Source: Takakia lepidozioides
Lineage: Eukaryota > Streptophyta > Takakiopsida > Takakiales > Takakiaceae
Direction: 5' to 3'
NCBI GenBank assembly: GCA_030704615.1
Contig: CM060731.1
Coordinates: 94,592,756-94,656,755 of the forward strand
Length of the DNA: 64,000 nt
Shown here: piece by piece, positions 12,779 to 25,659 of the stretch
Layout: each line of letters starts with the position of its first letter
How positions within the stretch are numbered: position 1 is the stretch's first letter
Notes under the pieces: model-generated
Seen by the model: only the letters and a program-made list of their open reading frames with translations
What the model was told of the DNA's origin: nothing
The model's database searches: none
Position numbers and translations under genes: made by a program

Positions 12779-13190
12779 CACACCCCTACCAACAGGGAGT
12801 CGATGTCCTCAGTGACTTGTCCGTTTTGTAGAAACTAACATCCAAGTTGTGGCGTCCCCTATCAAAGAGTTTGTTTCCGTACCATGGCGTCCCATGGCAA
12901 AGAACCAAATCCCCACTTGACTCTACTCTCCACTAGCTAGTTCGGCTGACTTCCTCCAAGTCCCGGCCAACGGTGGAGCCTCTCAAGCTCCACCCAATGC
13001 ACTCTTCTTGGCCCACTTCAAGGCCAAAGAACGATCGTCCCCAAGGATCGAATCGCCTTACTGCAACAACATTGCTTGCGACCGCTCATGATGCCGCTTT
13101 TTGGCATCATCTTGAGCAAGGGTTCACCTTGAACCCTTTTTTACTAGCAAGATAACCTTGAACCAACCGTGCGTCCAATCACTACAATTG
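12779..13190 (-). mobile_element. 3' internal remnant of the same chromovirus
   Basis: The first 130 bp match, in reverse, the sequence just upstream of the 20581 LTR (polypurine-tract side). The rest is non-coding 3' sequence not present in the other two copies. No coding domain remains. Confidence 0.6.
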
Positions 13191-13204
13191 GGTCCGCCCT
13201 GATT

Positions 13205-15097
13205 AACGTTGACATCTAGATACATCAGATAACTTCTAGAAAACCTCGGATTAGGTGCATGCTAAACTTATTTGGTGGAATCCTCGATTCCTTGATGAAT
13301 TCAAAAGGTTTTGTCACAGAACGACGCAATTGCAATTGGCCCTGAATACTCTTCGTCACAGAAAAACGTGCGCACATGTTCAGGTAGGATGGTAGAGAGA
13401 AGCACAACATCGGATGATTTCGCTTTGTATATCGGATGAGATCCCATTAACATTTCCACCTCCATGTGATTTACATAGCGTAGAGTCTTGGTGCCAATTT
13501 GCATCACTTGCTCCAGTTGCACGTCGTTGCCTTTGTTGGAGTTGTTTGACATAATCACCTAAGTCGTAGCAGGCATCCACTGTCAGGAGACAACGTTGAC
13601 ATGTAGATACATCAGAGAACTTCTAGAGAACCTCAGACTAGGCGCATACTAAACTTCTTTGGTGGCATCCTCGATTCCTTGACGAATTCGAAAGGTGGAC
13701 AATCTCATCGAAAAAATCCAAGAGCTCGAGAAAGCAGCTCGGAATCTAAAAGAGGAGAGAGACAGACAACTGGGTTCTCCCTCCCCTTTAATGCCATCAC
13801 CAAGAACTCGCGCACATGCTCAGGTATGATGGTAGAGATAAGCACAACATCGGATGATTTCGCTTTGTAAAAAGCTTTGGCTTTATTTCAAGATCGTGGT
13901 TATTGGTGAGCAAGATCGTTGTCTCCACTGTCCGGAGACAACGTTCACATCTAGATACATTAGATAACTTCTAGAGAATGTCGGATTAGGCGCATACTAA
14001 ACTTCATTGGTGACATCCTCGATTCATTGACGAATTCGAATGGTTTTGTCACAGAACGACGCAATTGCAATCGATGCAATACTCTTCGTCACAAAAAAAT
14101 GCGCGCACATGCTCAAGTAGGATGGTAGAGAGAAGCACAACATTGAATGATTTTGCTTTGTATAAAACTTCTAGAGAACCTCGGATTAAGCGCATACTAA
14201 ACTTCTTTGGAGGCATCCTCGATTCCTTGACGAATTCGAGAGGACAACACTATCATCAAAAAAATCCAAGAGCTTGAGAAAGCAGCTCGGAATCTAAAGG
14301 AGGAGAGAGACAGACAAGTGGGTTCTCCCTCCCCTCGAACGCCATCACCAAAAACTCGCGCAATGCTGAAGTAGGATGGTAGAGATAAGCACAACATTGG
14401 ATGATTTTGCTTTGTGTAAAGCTTTGGCCTTATTTCAAGATCGTGGTTATTAGTTTTCAAGATCATTCTCTCCAGTGTCCGGAGACAACGTTGACATCTA
14501 GATACATTAAATAACTTATAGAGAGCGTCGGATTAGGCATATACTAAACTTCTTTGGTGGCATCCTCGATTCCTTGATTCGAATGGTTATGTCACAGAAC
14601 GACGCAATTGACATCGATGCAATACTCTTCGACACAAAAAAAAAAAATGCGCACGTACTTAGGTAGGATGGTAGAGAGAAGCACAACATCGAATGATTTT
14701 GCTTTGTATAAAGCTTTGGCCTTAATTCAAAATGAACATCAATTTAAACATCAAATCATGAAATCATCAATCATCTATCATCAAATCATCAAATAAAATA
14801 ATGAAATGAAGTCAACAAATTGTTTCTGGAGGAACAAGAGATCATTGCAAGACCATTGATCAAAGGTGCAATAGTCTTCGTCACAAAAAAACTCAAGCAC
14901 ATGCTCAGGTATGATGGTAGAGTGAAGCACAACATCGGATGATTTTGCAAACATCAAATATCAAATGAATAGATCGTCAATCGAATAAAAATTAACGATT
15001 AACGATCTGAAGGAATACTTCCATGATTTTGGATTAACGATTAACGATGACGATTCATGATTAGTGATTAACGATTAGCCATTAGCCATCAGCCATT
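13205..15097. repeat. Degenerate tandem array, units about 350-570 bp
   Basis: A block starting with ACATCTAGATACATCAGA and running through CTCGATTCCTTGACGAATTC, GTCACAGAACGACGCAATTG and GGATGGTAGAGAGAAGCACA recurs at about 13210, 13590, 13940 and 14490, with a shorter piece near 14165. Copies differ by internal deletions and substitutions. One word group (fragment with CATGTGATTTACATAGCG, 13466) returns at about 24900. The 3' end decays into AT-rich short repeats (14740-15090) where the chromovirus inserted. Confidence 0.7.
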
Positions 15098-15102
15098 GAA
15101 AC

Positions 15103-15779
15103 TGTCGCGGCCCTTTGCCTTGAGGGCAAGGGGTCGGGACACAAGAGGGGCTGCCCCTGTGGTGGGGGCAGTGGCAACAATAGGTATGGGGACTGAAGCA
15201 ACCTTGAGTGCCCAAAGCACTCAAGGAGGCAGAGGCACTCCCTAGAGGGAGCCCCGCACACCGGGTTGCAGTGGGGGTGGTTCCACGAGGGGGTGGCATA
15301 GGACTCACCATGGGGCGGAGACCTTGTGGTGGTGGGAGTCGTGGGGAGTCTTGGGGTCACTCATCACGGTCCATTGGGGCCGTGGTGGGTGGGCCAAGAC
15401 TCACCGCGACTCATCACCGGGAGTCAAGGGTCTTCGTGGTGGTTCGCCATAAAAGGACGATATTGTTTGTGAAACCCCCGTGGACAGTCACAGAAGTATA
15501 TATAGGGAGTAATAACCCCGAGAACGGTGCAAGCCCGTTGGTGACCAAAAACTAGTGAGTAAGCATGCGAGCCGGAAAGCGACCAAGGTGTGGGGAGTTG
15601 TTCCGGACTGCCAACAACCAAAGGGAATTTCCACTAGGCCCAAAGTGAGCGAGGGTCTTGTGGAGGAGCAAAGGGGGACCGTTATGTCCCGATGAGCAGC
15701 CGAAGCTTGGGAGTTGGGCGCGCGCATCAAAGCGAGTAACTATGACTTGAAATGGAGCTTACCGAAGTGAGGTGCGCGA
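15103..15779 (+). repeat. 5' LTR of the chromovirus
   Basis: It starts TGTCGCGG and ends with GGTGCGCGA. The usual terminal CA and the first bases of the linker to the primer-binding site seem to be lost in a deletion of about 6 bp, compared with the copy at 57440. A TATATATA-type promoter word lies at about 15497-15504. Confidence 0.88.
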
Positions 15780-15800
15780 GGTATCAGAGCTTAGAGTTCA
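15780..15800 (+). other. Primer-binding site
   Basis: GGTATCAGAGCTTAG directly follows the 5' LTR. TGGTATCAGAGC is the standard plant primer-binding site, complementary to the 3' end of initiator methionine tRNA. Confidence 0.8.
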
Positions 15801-15830
15801 GTACGCGATCGTCTTGAGATCGGCCTCATT

Positions 15831-17016
15831 ATGGGGTCGGGCAAGACAAAGCGAAAGCTGAACAGCCCGAAAGATGATGATCCTGGTGAGCCGGTGGGGG
15901 CGACGTGTCACCGAAGTGCCAAATGGAAGAGACGATTTATGCTTGTAAAAGCGGGGCCGCTCAAGAACGGGAGGAATTTGGGGAGTCGGAGCCCGAGGAC
16001 TTCCCAAAGGCTCCGCCAGACCAACAGATGTCTCCCATGCCAGCAGCCTTTTGGGAAGGGTTGTTGGCGCAGTTTGGCGGGACGTTGAAAGACGTGATGA
16101 GGGCGGCTAATGCCACTTCCACTAAGGCAAAGTTTAAGGTGAAGCCTAAGGAACCCGGCACCTTCGAGGGCGTCCGAAATCGGAAGGCACTCAACACCTG
16201 GCTCTTGGAGCTAGAGCAGTACTTCCGAGCGGCCAAGTTGAGTAACGAGGATCGGGTGGAAGTGGCTCCCACCCTATTTGAGGGGCTATGCTCAACAATG
16301 GTGGCAGAAACGCCTTCATGACCAAGGTCCAAACCCAGAAACCTTGAGCTCGAGTGGGTTCAAGGAACTTATGAAAATACAGTTTGTGCCCCTTAACGCG
16401 TCTTGGCTCGCCCGAGACAAGATGAGGAATTTGAAGCAAACGGATGACATTTGGGGATATGTTCAGGCTTTCAATGTATTGTTGCTCGAAGTCGCGGATA
16501 TGGCGGAACCAGAAATGGTCTTCAACTTTGTGGCGGGACTGGCCTGTGGGCCAGGCGGAAGTTGGAGGAGAAGCCACCTAAGACTTTGAACGAGGCAATT
16601 GAAAGGGCTGAATGTTTCTCGGATGTCCCTAGGGGTGAAAGACAAGGCCGTACGGAGCTGAACCACAAGAAGGCCCGGCGGGAGGGTGAATCCTTCCGCC
16701 TGGAAAAGAAGTGGGATAGGCACGCGGCGACAATGGCACATGGAAATCGAAGGGAGGGCCTTCACACGTCAAAGCGGCACTCGGTGCTCCGAAAGGAAAA
16801 TCAGGTGCGGCGGCTTATGGCGGACAGAAGGCGACCTTTGATGGAGTGTGCTTTAATTGCGGGGAGCCCGGGCACATGGCCAAGAAGCGCGAAACCCCGA
16901 CAATTGAACATGACTCAGGCAATCACGGAGCTGTCTGAAGATTCCATCAACCGCTTGGTGGAGGTGGTAGTCGCCAAGACTTGCAAGGTAGGCAACTACG
17001 CTTGTGAGTTGTATTA
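15831..17016 (+). pseudogene. Chromovirus gag (broken)
   Basis: Gag capsid sequence is spread over frames. It starts MGSGKTKRKLNS at 15831, then shifts to FWEGLLAQFGGTLKDVM and RKALNTWLLELEQYFRAAK (15905-16321). It next moves to DKMRNLKQTDDIWGYVQAFN (16278-16589), and then to the basic region and zinc knuckle. The knuckle at about 16849-16890 reads CFNCGEPGHMAKKR: the last Cys of CCHC is Arg, whereas the copy at 55-57 kb keeps Cys. With at least three frame changes this gag cannot make capsid protein. Comparison with the minus-strand copy makes the gag identity certain. Confidence 0.85.
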
Positions 17017-17019
17017 GGA

Positions 17020-17636
17020 GACTGGCCCCTTGCGTAAAAAAGAGTCAGTTAATGTTCGTGAGTGGGATAATTTCCGGAACTAACGTGTCGTTGTTGGTGG
17101 ACACATGAGCGTCGCACTCCTTCATGACACCAGCAACGACACGGAAGCTGGGGCTCCTGACAAGTGATGTGGGGGCCTCTATTGAAGTGCGTTTTGCCAA
17201 AGGAGAACCACAACTGGTGACGAGGTTGGCGTTCGATGTTCTTCTTCAGCTAGGGAGTTGGGAGGGACGTGAGAACTTCACCATTTGCGAGATCGATGGA
17301 GTGGATCTCATTTTGGGGATGACCTTTTTGAGCAAATCCGGAGCGGTCATAGATGGCCGCAAGAGAGTAGTCACGCTACCGTGTGGAAATGGTGGCGAAG
17401 TTTTACGGGTGTCGAAAGCACCCAACCGAGTGGGAGGGCGAATAAACCTGCTGACAGCAAATGAGTGGGCCGTGGAGGAGCCACACGAACCCCAGTTTTT
17501 GCTTTATGTGAGACAAGTGGAAGGAGAAGTCGATAGGGAGCCGAGCCCAGATTGGATCAAAGGGGATCCTGGAGAAATACCAGGATATGATGCCGGAGGA
17601 TTTACCAAGCGGCTTGCCACCGCGAAGAGGAGTTGA
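17020..17636 (+). pseudogene. Chromovirus aspartic protease (active-site stop)
   Basis: The retropepsin-like region reads SLLVDT, then a stop at 17106-17108, then ASHSFMTPATTRKLGLLTSD. The catalytic D-T-G is therefore interrupted at the glycine by TGA; the sister copy at about 56.1 kb reads DTGASHSFM. The fold continues to LILGMTFLSKSGAVIDG, the second conserved protease element. After the protease comes a linker to PPRRGVDHK near 17630, where another frame change and a deletion of about 100 bp (relative to the sister copy) remove the segment before the reverse transcriptase. Confidence 0.82.
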
Positions 17637-17695
17637 CCACAAGATAGAGGTGATACCGGGATCGGAGCCTATTCGCAGATAAGAAAGATGGGACG

Positions 17696-19489
17696 TTGCG
17701 GATGTGTGTCGATTACACGGCTCTGAATAAGGTGACTATAAAAAACCGGTACCCTTTGCCAAGGATCGACGACCTCTTCGATTGGTTGGCAGGAGCAAAG
17801 TATTTCAGCCGGATTGATTTACGTTCGGGTTACCACCAGATCCGGATAGCGGAAGGAGATGAAGAAAAGACAACATGCAGCACAAGGTATGGCTCATACG
17901 AATTTTTGGTGATGCCTTTTGGGCTCACCATCACGCCAGCAACCTTAAGCACCCTGATGAACTGCCTCTTTCAGGAGTGGTTGGATGACTTTGTGATCGT
18001 GTACATCGACAACATCTTGGTCTACTTGAAAACGAAGGAAGAGCACCTGGAGCACCTCAAAAGGGTGTTCCAGAAATTGCGGAAAGGGAAGCTGTATGCC
18101 AAAGCTTCAAAGTGCGAATTCGGGGTCACAAAAATGGAATTCCTAGGGCATGTGATTACACAAGAGGGGATCAAAATGGATGACAGAAAGGTGAGGGCAA
18201 TCCTAGACTGGGAACCTCCGACTTCGGTCCCGGGAGTGCGATCCTTCCTAGGACTCGCCTCCTATTACCGAAAGTATGTGAGAAATTTTGCCAAGATCGC
18301 GGGGCCGCTGTCAGACCTTTTGTGTAAGTCCAAGGTATGGGTATGGAATACCTTTTGTGGCCAAGCTTTTGCCAAGTTGAAGCAGCGGATGGCGGAAGCT
18401 CCAATCTTGAAAATCCCGGAGTTCGACCGTCCATTTGAGATTCATACAGATGCGTCGGACTTCGTAATCGGGGGTGTGCTCATGCAGGATGGACGTCCAT
18501 TGGCTTACAAAAGTAAGAAACTGAATGAAGTAGAGCGACGGTGGCCTACGCACGAGAAAGAAATGAAGGCGGTGGTGCATTGCCTTGAGCTTTGGCGCCA
18601 CTATGTTGGTTCCAACCCAGTGAAGGTGTTCACAGATAATGTCACAGTGAAGTATTTTGTCACACAGCCTAAGTTATCCCCAAAACAACTTAGGTGGCAA
18701 GACACTTTGGCAGTGTTTGACGTGGATATCCAGTACAAACCGGGACGGGACAATGTGGTGGCCGATGCTTTAAGTAGAAAGCAGCAGCTCATGTTGGTGT
18801 ACAGGGGCGAGATGGCGCTCCAAATGAAGATCCGGAAGGCATACCGGAAGGATGAGATGGCGAAGTCCGTGATGCAGGACTTGAGGTTGGGGATTAAATC
18901 GCAGTTCCACTTGCACAATGCACTGCTCCGATACAAGCAAAAGTGTCTCTACGTGCCGAAGGGAGGGATCAGAGATAGTCTCTTGAGAGAATGCCACGAT
19001 GGCCCGCTTGCGGGCCACGGCGGAGCCAAGCGCACCACGACACTCTTGAAGAAAGAGTATTTCTGGCCCAAACTGAGGGAGGAGGCCGAGGAGTATGTCA
19101 AGACATGCACCACATGCCAACAAAACTGGAGCGAGTACAAAAAGCAAGCGGGGCTGTTACAACCCTTGCCGATTCCAGAGGGGTCTTGGGAAAGTGTCTC
19201 GATGGATTTCATGACTGCTTTGCCGCTATCAAAAGGATTTGATGCAATCATGGTGGTGGTGGATAGGTTCAATAAAATGGGCCATTTCATCCTCACCAAG
19301 GAGACGACAACGGCGCAGGAGACGGGGCCACTTTACTTCGCCCACGTCTTCAAGCATCATGGACTCCCGAAGGATATTGTCTCGGACCGCGATCCAAAGT
19401 TTACGAGTAAATTTTGGAAAACAATTTGGAAGACAATGGGGACGAGGCTCAAGATGAGCACGGCCTTCCGACCTACAACGGACGGCTGA
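17696..19489 (+). pseudogene. Chromovirus pol: reverse transcriptase, RNase H, integrase
   Basis: A 597-codon open frame starts within the reverse transcriptase ([16 protein letters not shown]). It contains [10 protein letters not shown] and then [11 protein letters not shown] at 18001-18020, where the second catalytic Asp of the YIDD box is Asn. RNase H follows ([16 protein letters not shown]). The integrase zinc finger [12 protein letters not shown]...CTTCQQ begins near 18985. The integrase core follows with [10 protein letters not shown] and [13 protein letters not shown]. The frame stops at 19486-19488 just after PTTDG, where the family has Gln in DGQTER. The Asp-to-Asn change and the premature stop both argue that the copy is dead. 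Confidence 0.92.
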
Positions 19490-20256
19490 ACGGAAAGAGT
19501 GAATTCCGTGGTGAAGCAGATCTTGCGGAATTATGTGTCGGTAGACCAGTCAGACTTGGTGGAGCACTTGGATGCGGCAGAGTTCTGTTATAATAACACA
19601 AAACACTCCACAACGGGAGTTTCCCCTTTTGTATTGGTCTATGGAAAAACACCTCTGGTGCCGACAAGTTGGGCCGCCCAGGACGGTGAGGAGCCGACAG
19701 CAGCAGCGGTGCTGGAAGAACGCGAGCGTTTGTTGGAGCTCGCAAAGTACAACATTGCCAAAGCTAGGAAACAGTATGAACGACAGGCGAATCGGAAGCA
19801 GAGGGAAGTTAAGTTTGAGGCAGGCACAGAGGTCTAGTTGAACATCAAAGAATTTTCGACTACCTCCGGAAGTGAGTCCAAAGTTCGTACCTCCGTATGC
19901 AGGGCCCTTTCGCATTCGGAAGGTTATGAATGAGGATGTGTATGAATTGGAGCTGCCGGCAAATAGCAAGGTGCATCCGGTATTCCACGTTTCCCTTTTG
20001 AAGCCTTATTTCAAAGATGAAGTGCGTCCGAATCGGCATCAAGTGTTGCGCCCGCCACCTGTGCTGTTGGATCATGAAAATGAACCTGAGTACAAGGTGG
20101 AGGAAATGGTTCAAGAATCGAGAAATGGAGTATCTCGTTAAATGGAAGGGCTATCATCAAGTGGAGGCAACTTGGGTGCATGCCTCAGAAATGGGAAACG
20201 CATCCGAGGCGGTTGCAGCTTTCAAAGGGCGACCTCAAAAGTGGAAGAAGCGTTGA
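19490..20256 (+). pseudogene. Chromovirus integrase C-terminus and chromodomain
   Basis: After the stop the reading continues as TERVNSVVKQIL in a second frame to 19837. It then goes to PPEVSPKFVPPYAGPFRIRK and VHPVFHVSLLKPYF (the GPF/SLL part of the integrase tail). A chromodomain follows: EYKVEEMVQ, then after a frameshift EYLVKWKGYHQVEATWVHAS, ending at 20256. The C-terminal chromodomain places the element in the chromovirus clade, whose chromodomains steer integration through chromatin marks. Two further frame changes (near 19840 and 20125) break it. Confidence 0.88.
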
Positions 20257-20580
20257 TAGGGACATCAACCTTGGATCGTGGGGGAGGAAATGCATGCTTA
20301 GTCCGGCTTAGCTAGCTCAGGAATCCGATTGCAAAAACTTGTGTTGTACAAATTTTGTTTATAAATAAAATGGTTTCCAAATGTTATGCATCCTATTTTG
20401 TTTGGAATGGTGATGCATGGTATGGTTGGCTAGTAGAGTCAAGTGGGGGTTTGGTTCTTTGTCATGGGACGCCATGGTACGGAAACAAACTCCTTGATGT
20501 GGGAGGCCACAACTTGGATGTTAGTTTCTACAAAATGGACAAGTCGATGAGGACATCGACTCCCTGTTGGTAGGGGTGTG
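20257..20580 (+). other. Chromovirus 3' untranslated region and polypurine tract
   Basis: Non-coding sequence between the pol stop and the 3' LTR. The purine-rich word TAGGGGTGTG at 20571-20580 abuts the LTR and is the likely plus-strand primer. Confidence 0.6.
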
Positions 20581-21308
20581 TGTCGCGGCCGTTTGCCTTG
20601 AGGGCAGGGGGTCGGGACACAAGAGGGGCTGCCCCTGTGGTGGGGGCAGTGGCAACAATAGGTATGGGGACTAAAGCAACCTTGAGTGCCCAAGGCACTC
20701 AATGAGGCAGAGGCACTCACTAGGTGGAGCCCCGCACACCGGGTTGCGGTGGGGGTGGTTCCACGAGGGGTGGTGGTAGCTTAGTGGGTCTTAGTGGGGG
20801 TGGCATAGGACTCACCATGGGGCAGAGACCATGTGGTGGTGGGAGTCATGGGGAGTCTTGGGACTCATCACGGTCCTTTGGGGCCGTGGTGGGTGGGCCA
20901 AGACTCACCGCGACTCATCACCGGGAGTCAAGGGTCTTCGTGGTGATTCGCCATAAAAGGACGGTGTTGTTTGTGAGACCCCCGTGGACAGTCACAGAAG
21001 TATATATAGGGAGTAATAACCCCGAGAACGGTGCAAGCCCGTTGGTGACCAAAAACTAGTGAGTAAGCATGCGAGCCGGAAAGCGACCAAGGTGTGGGGA
21101 GCTGTTCCGGACTGCCAACAACCAAAGGGAATTTCCACTAGGCCCAAAGTGAGCGAGGGTCTTGTGGAGGAGCAAAGGGGGACCGTTATGTCCCGGTGAG
21201 CAGCCGAAGCTCCGAGTTGGCCCGGCGGCCAGTTTGGGAGTTAGGCGCGCACATCAAAGCGAGTAACTATGACTTGAAAGGGAGCTTACCGAAGTGAGGT
21301 GCGCGACA
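20581..21308 (+). repeat. 3' LTR of the chromovirus
   Basis: It starts TGTCGCGG, ends GCGCGACA (TG...CA) and is followed by the target duplication GAAAC. It matches the 5' LTR apart from small indels, including about 30 bp (CTCCGAGTTGGCCCGG region, 21208) missing from the 5' copy. Confidence 0.9.
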
Positions 21309-21480
21309 GAAACGATCTCTGATGAAACGATTAGCAATTAGATTGTGGTTATTAGCCTAAATCGTGGTTGGATGGAAAACATGAAGTCCAAATTCCAACA
21401 TGTGTGTGGACACAAAGTCCCTGCCGTAATCGGCTAATACTTTGTGCAAATGTATTATGCTGAGGTTGTACTCAAAAGAC

Positions 21481-24428
21481 AAATGGATTGGAGCGAAAGA
21501 AGAACATTTTGTGAAATAACCGGTAGTTGTTGCGAAAGAAGAGCATTTTGTGAACGAGTTTGTTGCAGCGGAAGAACAAGTCGTCCCTGGACAAATAAAT
21601 CACTATCGATAGACACGAGCGAGCCAAGGGTCATAAATTATGCACATTTCAATATGTAGAGGTTGCTTGGTTACATTGCACTTTGAACCAGGATTGTCAA
21701 AGGGAGAGAACAATGCTGGTTGAACAATGCTCACATTTGCGAACAGTTCCAAACTATCATTAGAGTATCCCATGTTAGAGATGCAAGACAGACAAGAGAA
21801 GCGGCCTCACTCCAAGTTTTCAACAATCCGGATCAATGGATTCCCTAAGTGAAAAATGGATTGGAGCGAAAGAAGAACATTTTGTGAAATGACCAGTGGT
21901 TGTTGCGAAAGAAGACCATTTTGTGAATGAGTTTGTTGCAGCGGAAGAACAAGTCGTCCCTGGACAAATAAATCACTATCAATAGACACGAGCGAGCCAA
22001 GGGCCATAAATTATGCACATTTCAATATGTAGAGGTTGCTTGGTTACATTGCACTTTGAACCAGGACCGTCAAAGGGAGAGAACAATGCTGGTTGAACAA
22101 TGTTCACAACTGCGAACAGTTCCAAACTATCATTAGAGTATCCCATGTTAGAGATGCAAGAAAGACAAGAGAAGCGGCCTCACTCCAAGTTTTCAACAAT
22201 CTGGATCAATGGATTCCCTAAGTGAAAAATGGATTGGAGCGAAAGAAGAACATTTTGTGAAATAACCAGTGGTTGCTGCGAAAGAAGACCGTTTTGTGAA
22301 CGAGTTTGTTGCAGCGGAAGAACAAGTCGACCTGGACAAATAAATCACTATCGATAGACACGAGCGAGCCAAGGGCCATAAATTACGCACATTTCAAAAT
22401 GTAGAGGTTGTTTGGTTACATTGCACTTTGAACCAGGACCGTCAAAGGGAGAGAACAATGCTGGTTGAACAATGCTCACTACTGCGAACAGTTCCAAACT
22501 ATCATTAGAGTATCCCATGTTAGAGATGCAAGAAAGACAAGAGAAGCGGCCTCACTCCAAGTTTTCAACACTTCGGATCAATGGATTCCCTAAGTGAAAA
22601 ATGGATTGGAGCGAAAGAAGAACATTTTGTGAAATAACCGGTGGTTGCTGCGAAAGAAGAGCATTTTGTGAACGAGTTTGTTGCAGCGGAAGAACAAGTC
22701 GTCCCTGGACAAATAAATCATTATGGATAGACACGAGCGAGAGGACCATAAATTATGCACATTTCAAAATGTAGAGGTTCCTTGGGTACATTGCACTTTG
22801 AACCAGGATCGTCAAAGGGAGAGAACAATGCTGGTTGAACAATGCTCACAACTGCAAACAGTTCCAAACTATCATTAGAGTATCCCATGTTAGAGATGCA
22901 AGAAAGACAAGAGAAGCGGCCTCACTCCAAGTTTTCAACACTTCAGATCAATGGATTCCCTAAGTGAAAAATGGATTGGAGCGAAAGAAGAACATTTTGT
23001 GGAATAACCGGTGGTTGCTGCGAAAGAAGAGCATTTTGTGAACGAGTTTGTTGCAGCGGATGAACAAGTCGTCCCTGGACAAATAAATCACTGTGGATAG
23101 ACATGAGGGAGCCAAGGACCATAAATTACGCACATTTCAATATGTAGAGGTTGTTTGGGTATATTGCACTTTGAACCAGGATCATCAAAGAGAGAGAACA
23201 ATGCTCACAACTGCAAACAGTTCCAAACTATCATTAGAGTATCCCATGTTAGAGATGCAAGAAAGACAAGAGAAGCGGCCTCACTCCAAGTTTTCAACAA
23301 TCCGGATCAATGGATTCCCTAAGTGAAAAATGGATTGGAGCGAAAGAAGAACATTTTGTGAAATAACCAGTGGTTGTTGCGAAAGAAGACCATTTTGTGA
23401 ATGAGTTTGTTGCAGCGGAAGAACAAGTCGTCCCTCGACAAATAAATCACTATCAATAGACACGAGCGAGCCAACGGCCATAAATTACGCACATTTCAAA
23501 ATGTAGAGGTTGCTTGGTTACATTGCACTTTGAACCAGGACCATCAAAGGGAGAGAACAATGCTGGTTGAACAATGCTTTCTACTGCGAACAGTTCCAAA
23601 CTATCATTAGAGTATCCCATGTTAGAGATGCAAGAAAGACAAGAGAAGCGGCCTCACTCCAAGTTTTCAACACTTCGGATCAATGGATTCCCTAAGTGAA
23701 AAATGGATTGGAGCGAAAGAAGAACATTTTGTGAAATAATCGGTGGTTGCTGCGAAAGAAGAGCATTTTGTGAACGAGTTTCTTGCAGCGGAAGAACAAG
23801 TCGTCCCTGGACAAATAAATCATTATGGATAGACACGAGCGAGAGGACCATAAATTATGCACATTTCAAAATGTAGAGGTTCCTTGGGTACATTGCACTT
23901 TGAACCAGGATCGTCAAAGGGAGAGAACAATGCTGTTGAACAATGCTCACAACTGCAAACAGTTCCAAACTATCATTAGAGTATCCCATGTTAGAGATGC
24001 AAGAAAGACAGAGAAGCGGCCTCACTCCAAGTTTTCAACACTTCAGATCAATGGATTCCCTAAGTGAAAAATGGATTGGAGCGAAAGAAGAACATTTTGT
24101 GAAATAACCGGTGGTTGCTGCGAAAGAAGAGCATTTTGTGAATGAGTTTCTTGCAACGGATGAACAAGTCGTCCCTGGACAAATAAATCACTGTGGATAG
24201 ACATGAGGGAGCCAAGGACCATAAATTACGCACATTTCAATATGTAGAGGTTGTTTGGGTATATTGCACTTTGAACCAGGATCATCAAAGGGAGAGAACA
24301 ATGCTCACAACTGCGAACAGTTCCAAACTATCATTAGAGTATCCCATGTTAGAGATGCAAGAAAGACAAGAGAAGCGGCCTCACTCCAAGTTTTCAACAC
24401 TTCGTATCAATGGATTCCCTAAGTGAAA
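21481..24428. repeat. Satellite array, eight units of about 359-373 bp
   Basis: Units start with AAATGGATTGGAGCGAAAGA at 21481, 21854, 22227, 22599, 22969, 23328, 23701 and 24069. Neighbouring units are highly similar. Shared variants show that the 22599 and 22969 units recur as 23701 and 24069, about 1100 bp apart, so the array has a three-unit higher-order period on its right half. The small ORFs inside are repeat shadows. Confidence 0.92.
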
Positions 24429-25620
24429 TTTGGCTTTAAATCCAAAGAAAGTTCTCTGAAATGCAATCATGAGAGGGTTACATTTTTGCAACATCCATCT
24501 AATGCTGGTCTTGAACTTCTCATTTCTGTTCCCTTGCGATGACTGAAAACTAACTGAGTGGATGCCTGATCCCTATGGGTCCTTCCTGGATGTTTTTTTG
24601 GGGTTTGAAAATTCTTGACCACCTCAGGCCTGGGCGACGTACAATCAATGGATGATATTAACGACCGAAGCGATTAGTGATGTTCATATAGAGCAATTGT
24701 AAATTGGCCTCTCCTGCATCATAAATAATTCACATTCTTTCCCTCCACAAAACCACGTAGATACACTATGCTGGTCATAAATATAAACTAAAAATATTTA
24801 CGTACATGTTTGTAATGAGAGCATTTAAGTAATTGTCGGCTCACTTTACTTGCACATGATGGGTGTAATTTGCTGGATATCCCATTAACATTTCCACCTA
24901 CATGTGATTTACATAGCGCAGAGTCTTGGTGCCATTTTTCATCATTGACAATCATTTCGAAGTTTGGAAGGATCTAGTAGACCCGTGGTTTCACATGATG
25001 CTTTTTTTTTCCCATTCTCAAGCCATATGCTTAATGACAGCGTGTGCAATGTGCGTGCAAAATTTGGCAATGAACAAAAGTCATATGGACCCAAAACCAT
25101 ATTTTCCTCCCTCATTTGCTCTCCAAGGTTGAGTTTCTTCAACTTCATGCAAAGCCTACGACGTCGGGGGTGAATATTTCTTCTTGATGCTCGTCATTTG
25201 CAACTTTGCATATGTGATCTGAACATACTTAAGCACATGTGGACCAAATATGAGCTTGAACCAAGTTCAGTCAATGGGTCATTCGAGATTTCGACGCAAC
25301 TACGTGTCGTAAAGACTAAAAATTGCATTTCGTCTGCACACAATTTTTTTAAATTCCACTTTCAAGCCATATGCTTAATGACAGCATATGCAATGTACGT
25401 GCAAAAATTGGGAGTAAACAAAAGTCATCTAGACCCAAAACTGTATTTTCTTCCCTCATTTGTACTCCAAAGTTAAGTTCTCTCCAACTTCATGCACTAT
25501 TCATAGAGAGTTCTAAAATAGTGAGCAAATATATTTTATTTTATTTTATTTTATTTATTTTTTGTTCCAATCTTTTGCACAGATGTAGTGGTGGAAGGGT
25601 TGAATTCACAAAACAAATTT
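24429..25620. repeat. Satellite flank with a 345-bp duplicated segment
   Basis: A fragment shared with the 13.4 kb array (CATGTGATTTACATAGCG) lies at about 24900. A segment beginning CAAGCCATATGCTTAATGAC occurs at about 25019 and again at about 25364. A TTTTA repeat sits at 25530-25560. No gene is seen. Confidence 0.55.
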
Positions 25621-25659
25621 GAGTAAAAAAAAAAATCATTACGTACCAGAAATCCCCAA

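Larger units (their letters stand above)
15098..21313 (+). mobile_element. Complete Ty3/gypsy chromovirus (both LTRs and target duplication)
   Basis: The element spans 15103-21308 and is flanked by the 5-bp duplication GAAAC (15098-15102 and 21309-21313). The order is 5' LTR, primer-binding site, gag, protease, reverse transcriptase, RNase H, integrase, chromodomain, polypurine tract, 3' LTR, which is the Ty3/gypsy order. The coding region carries many frameshifts and stops, so it is not autonomous. The LTRs look closely similar to each other, so the insertion is not ancient. It landed inside a tandem array. Confidence 0.92.
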
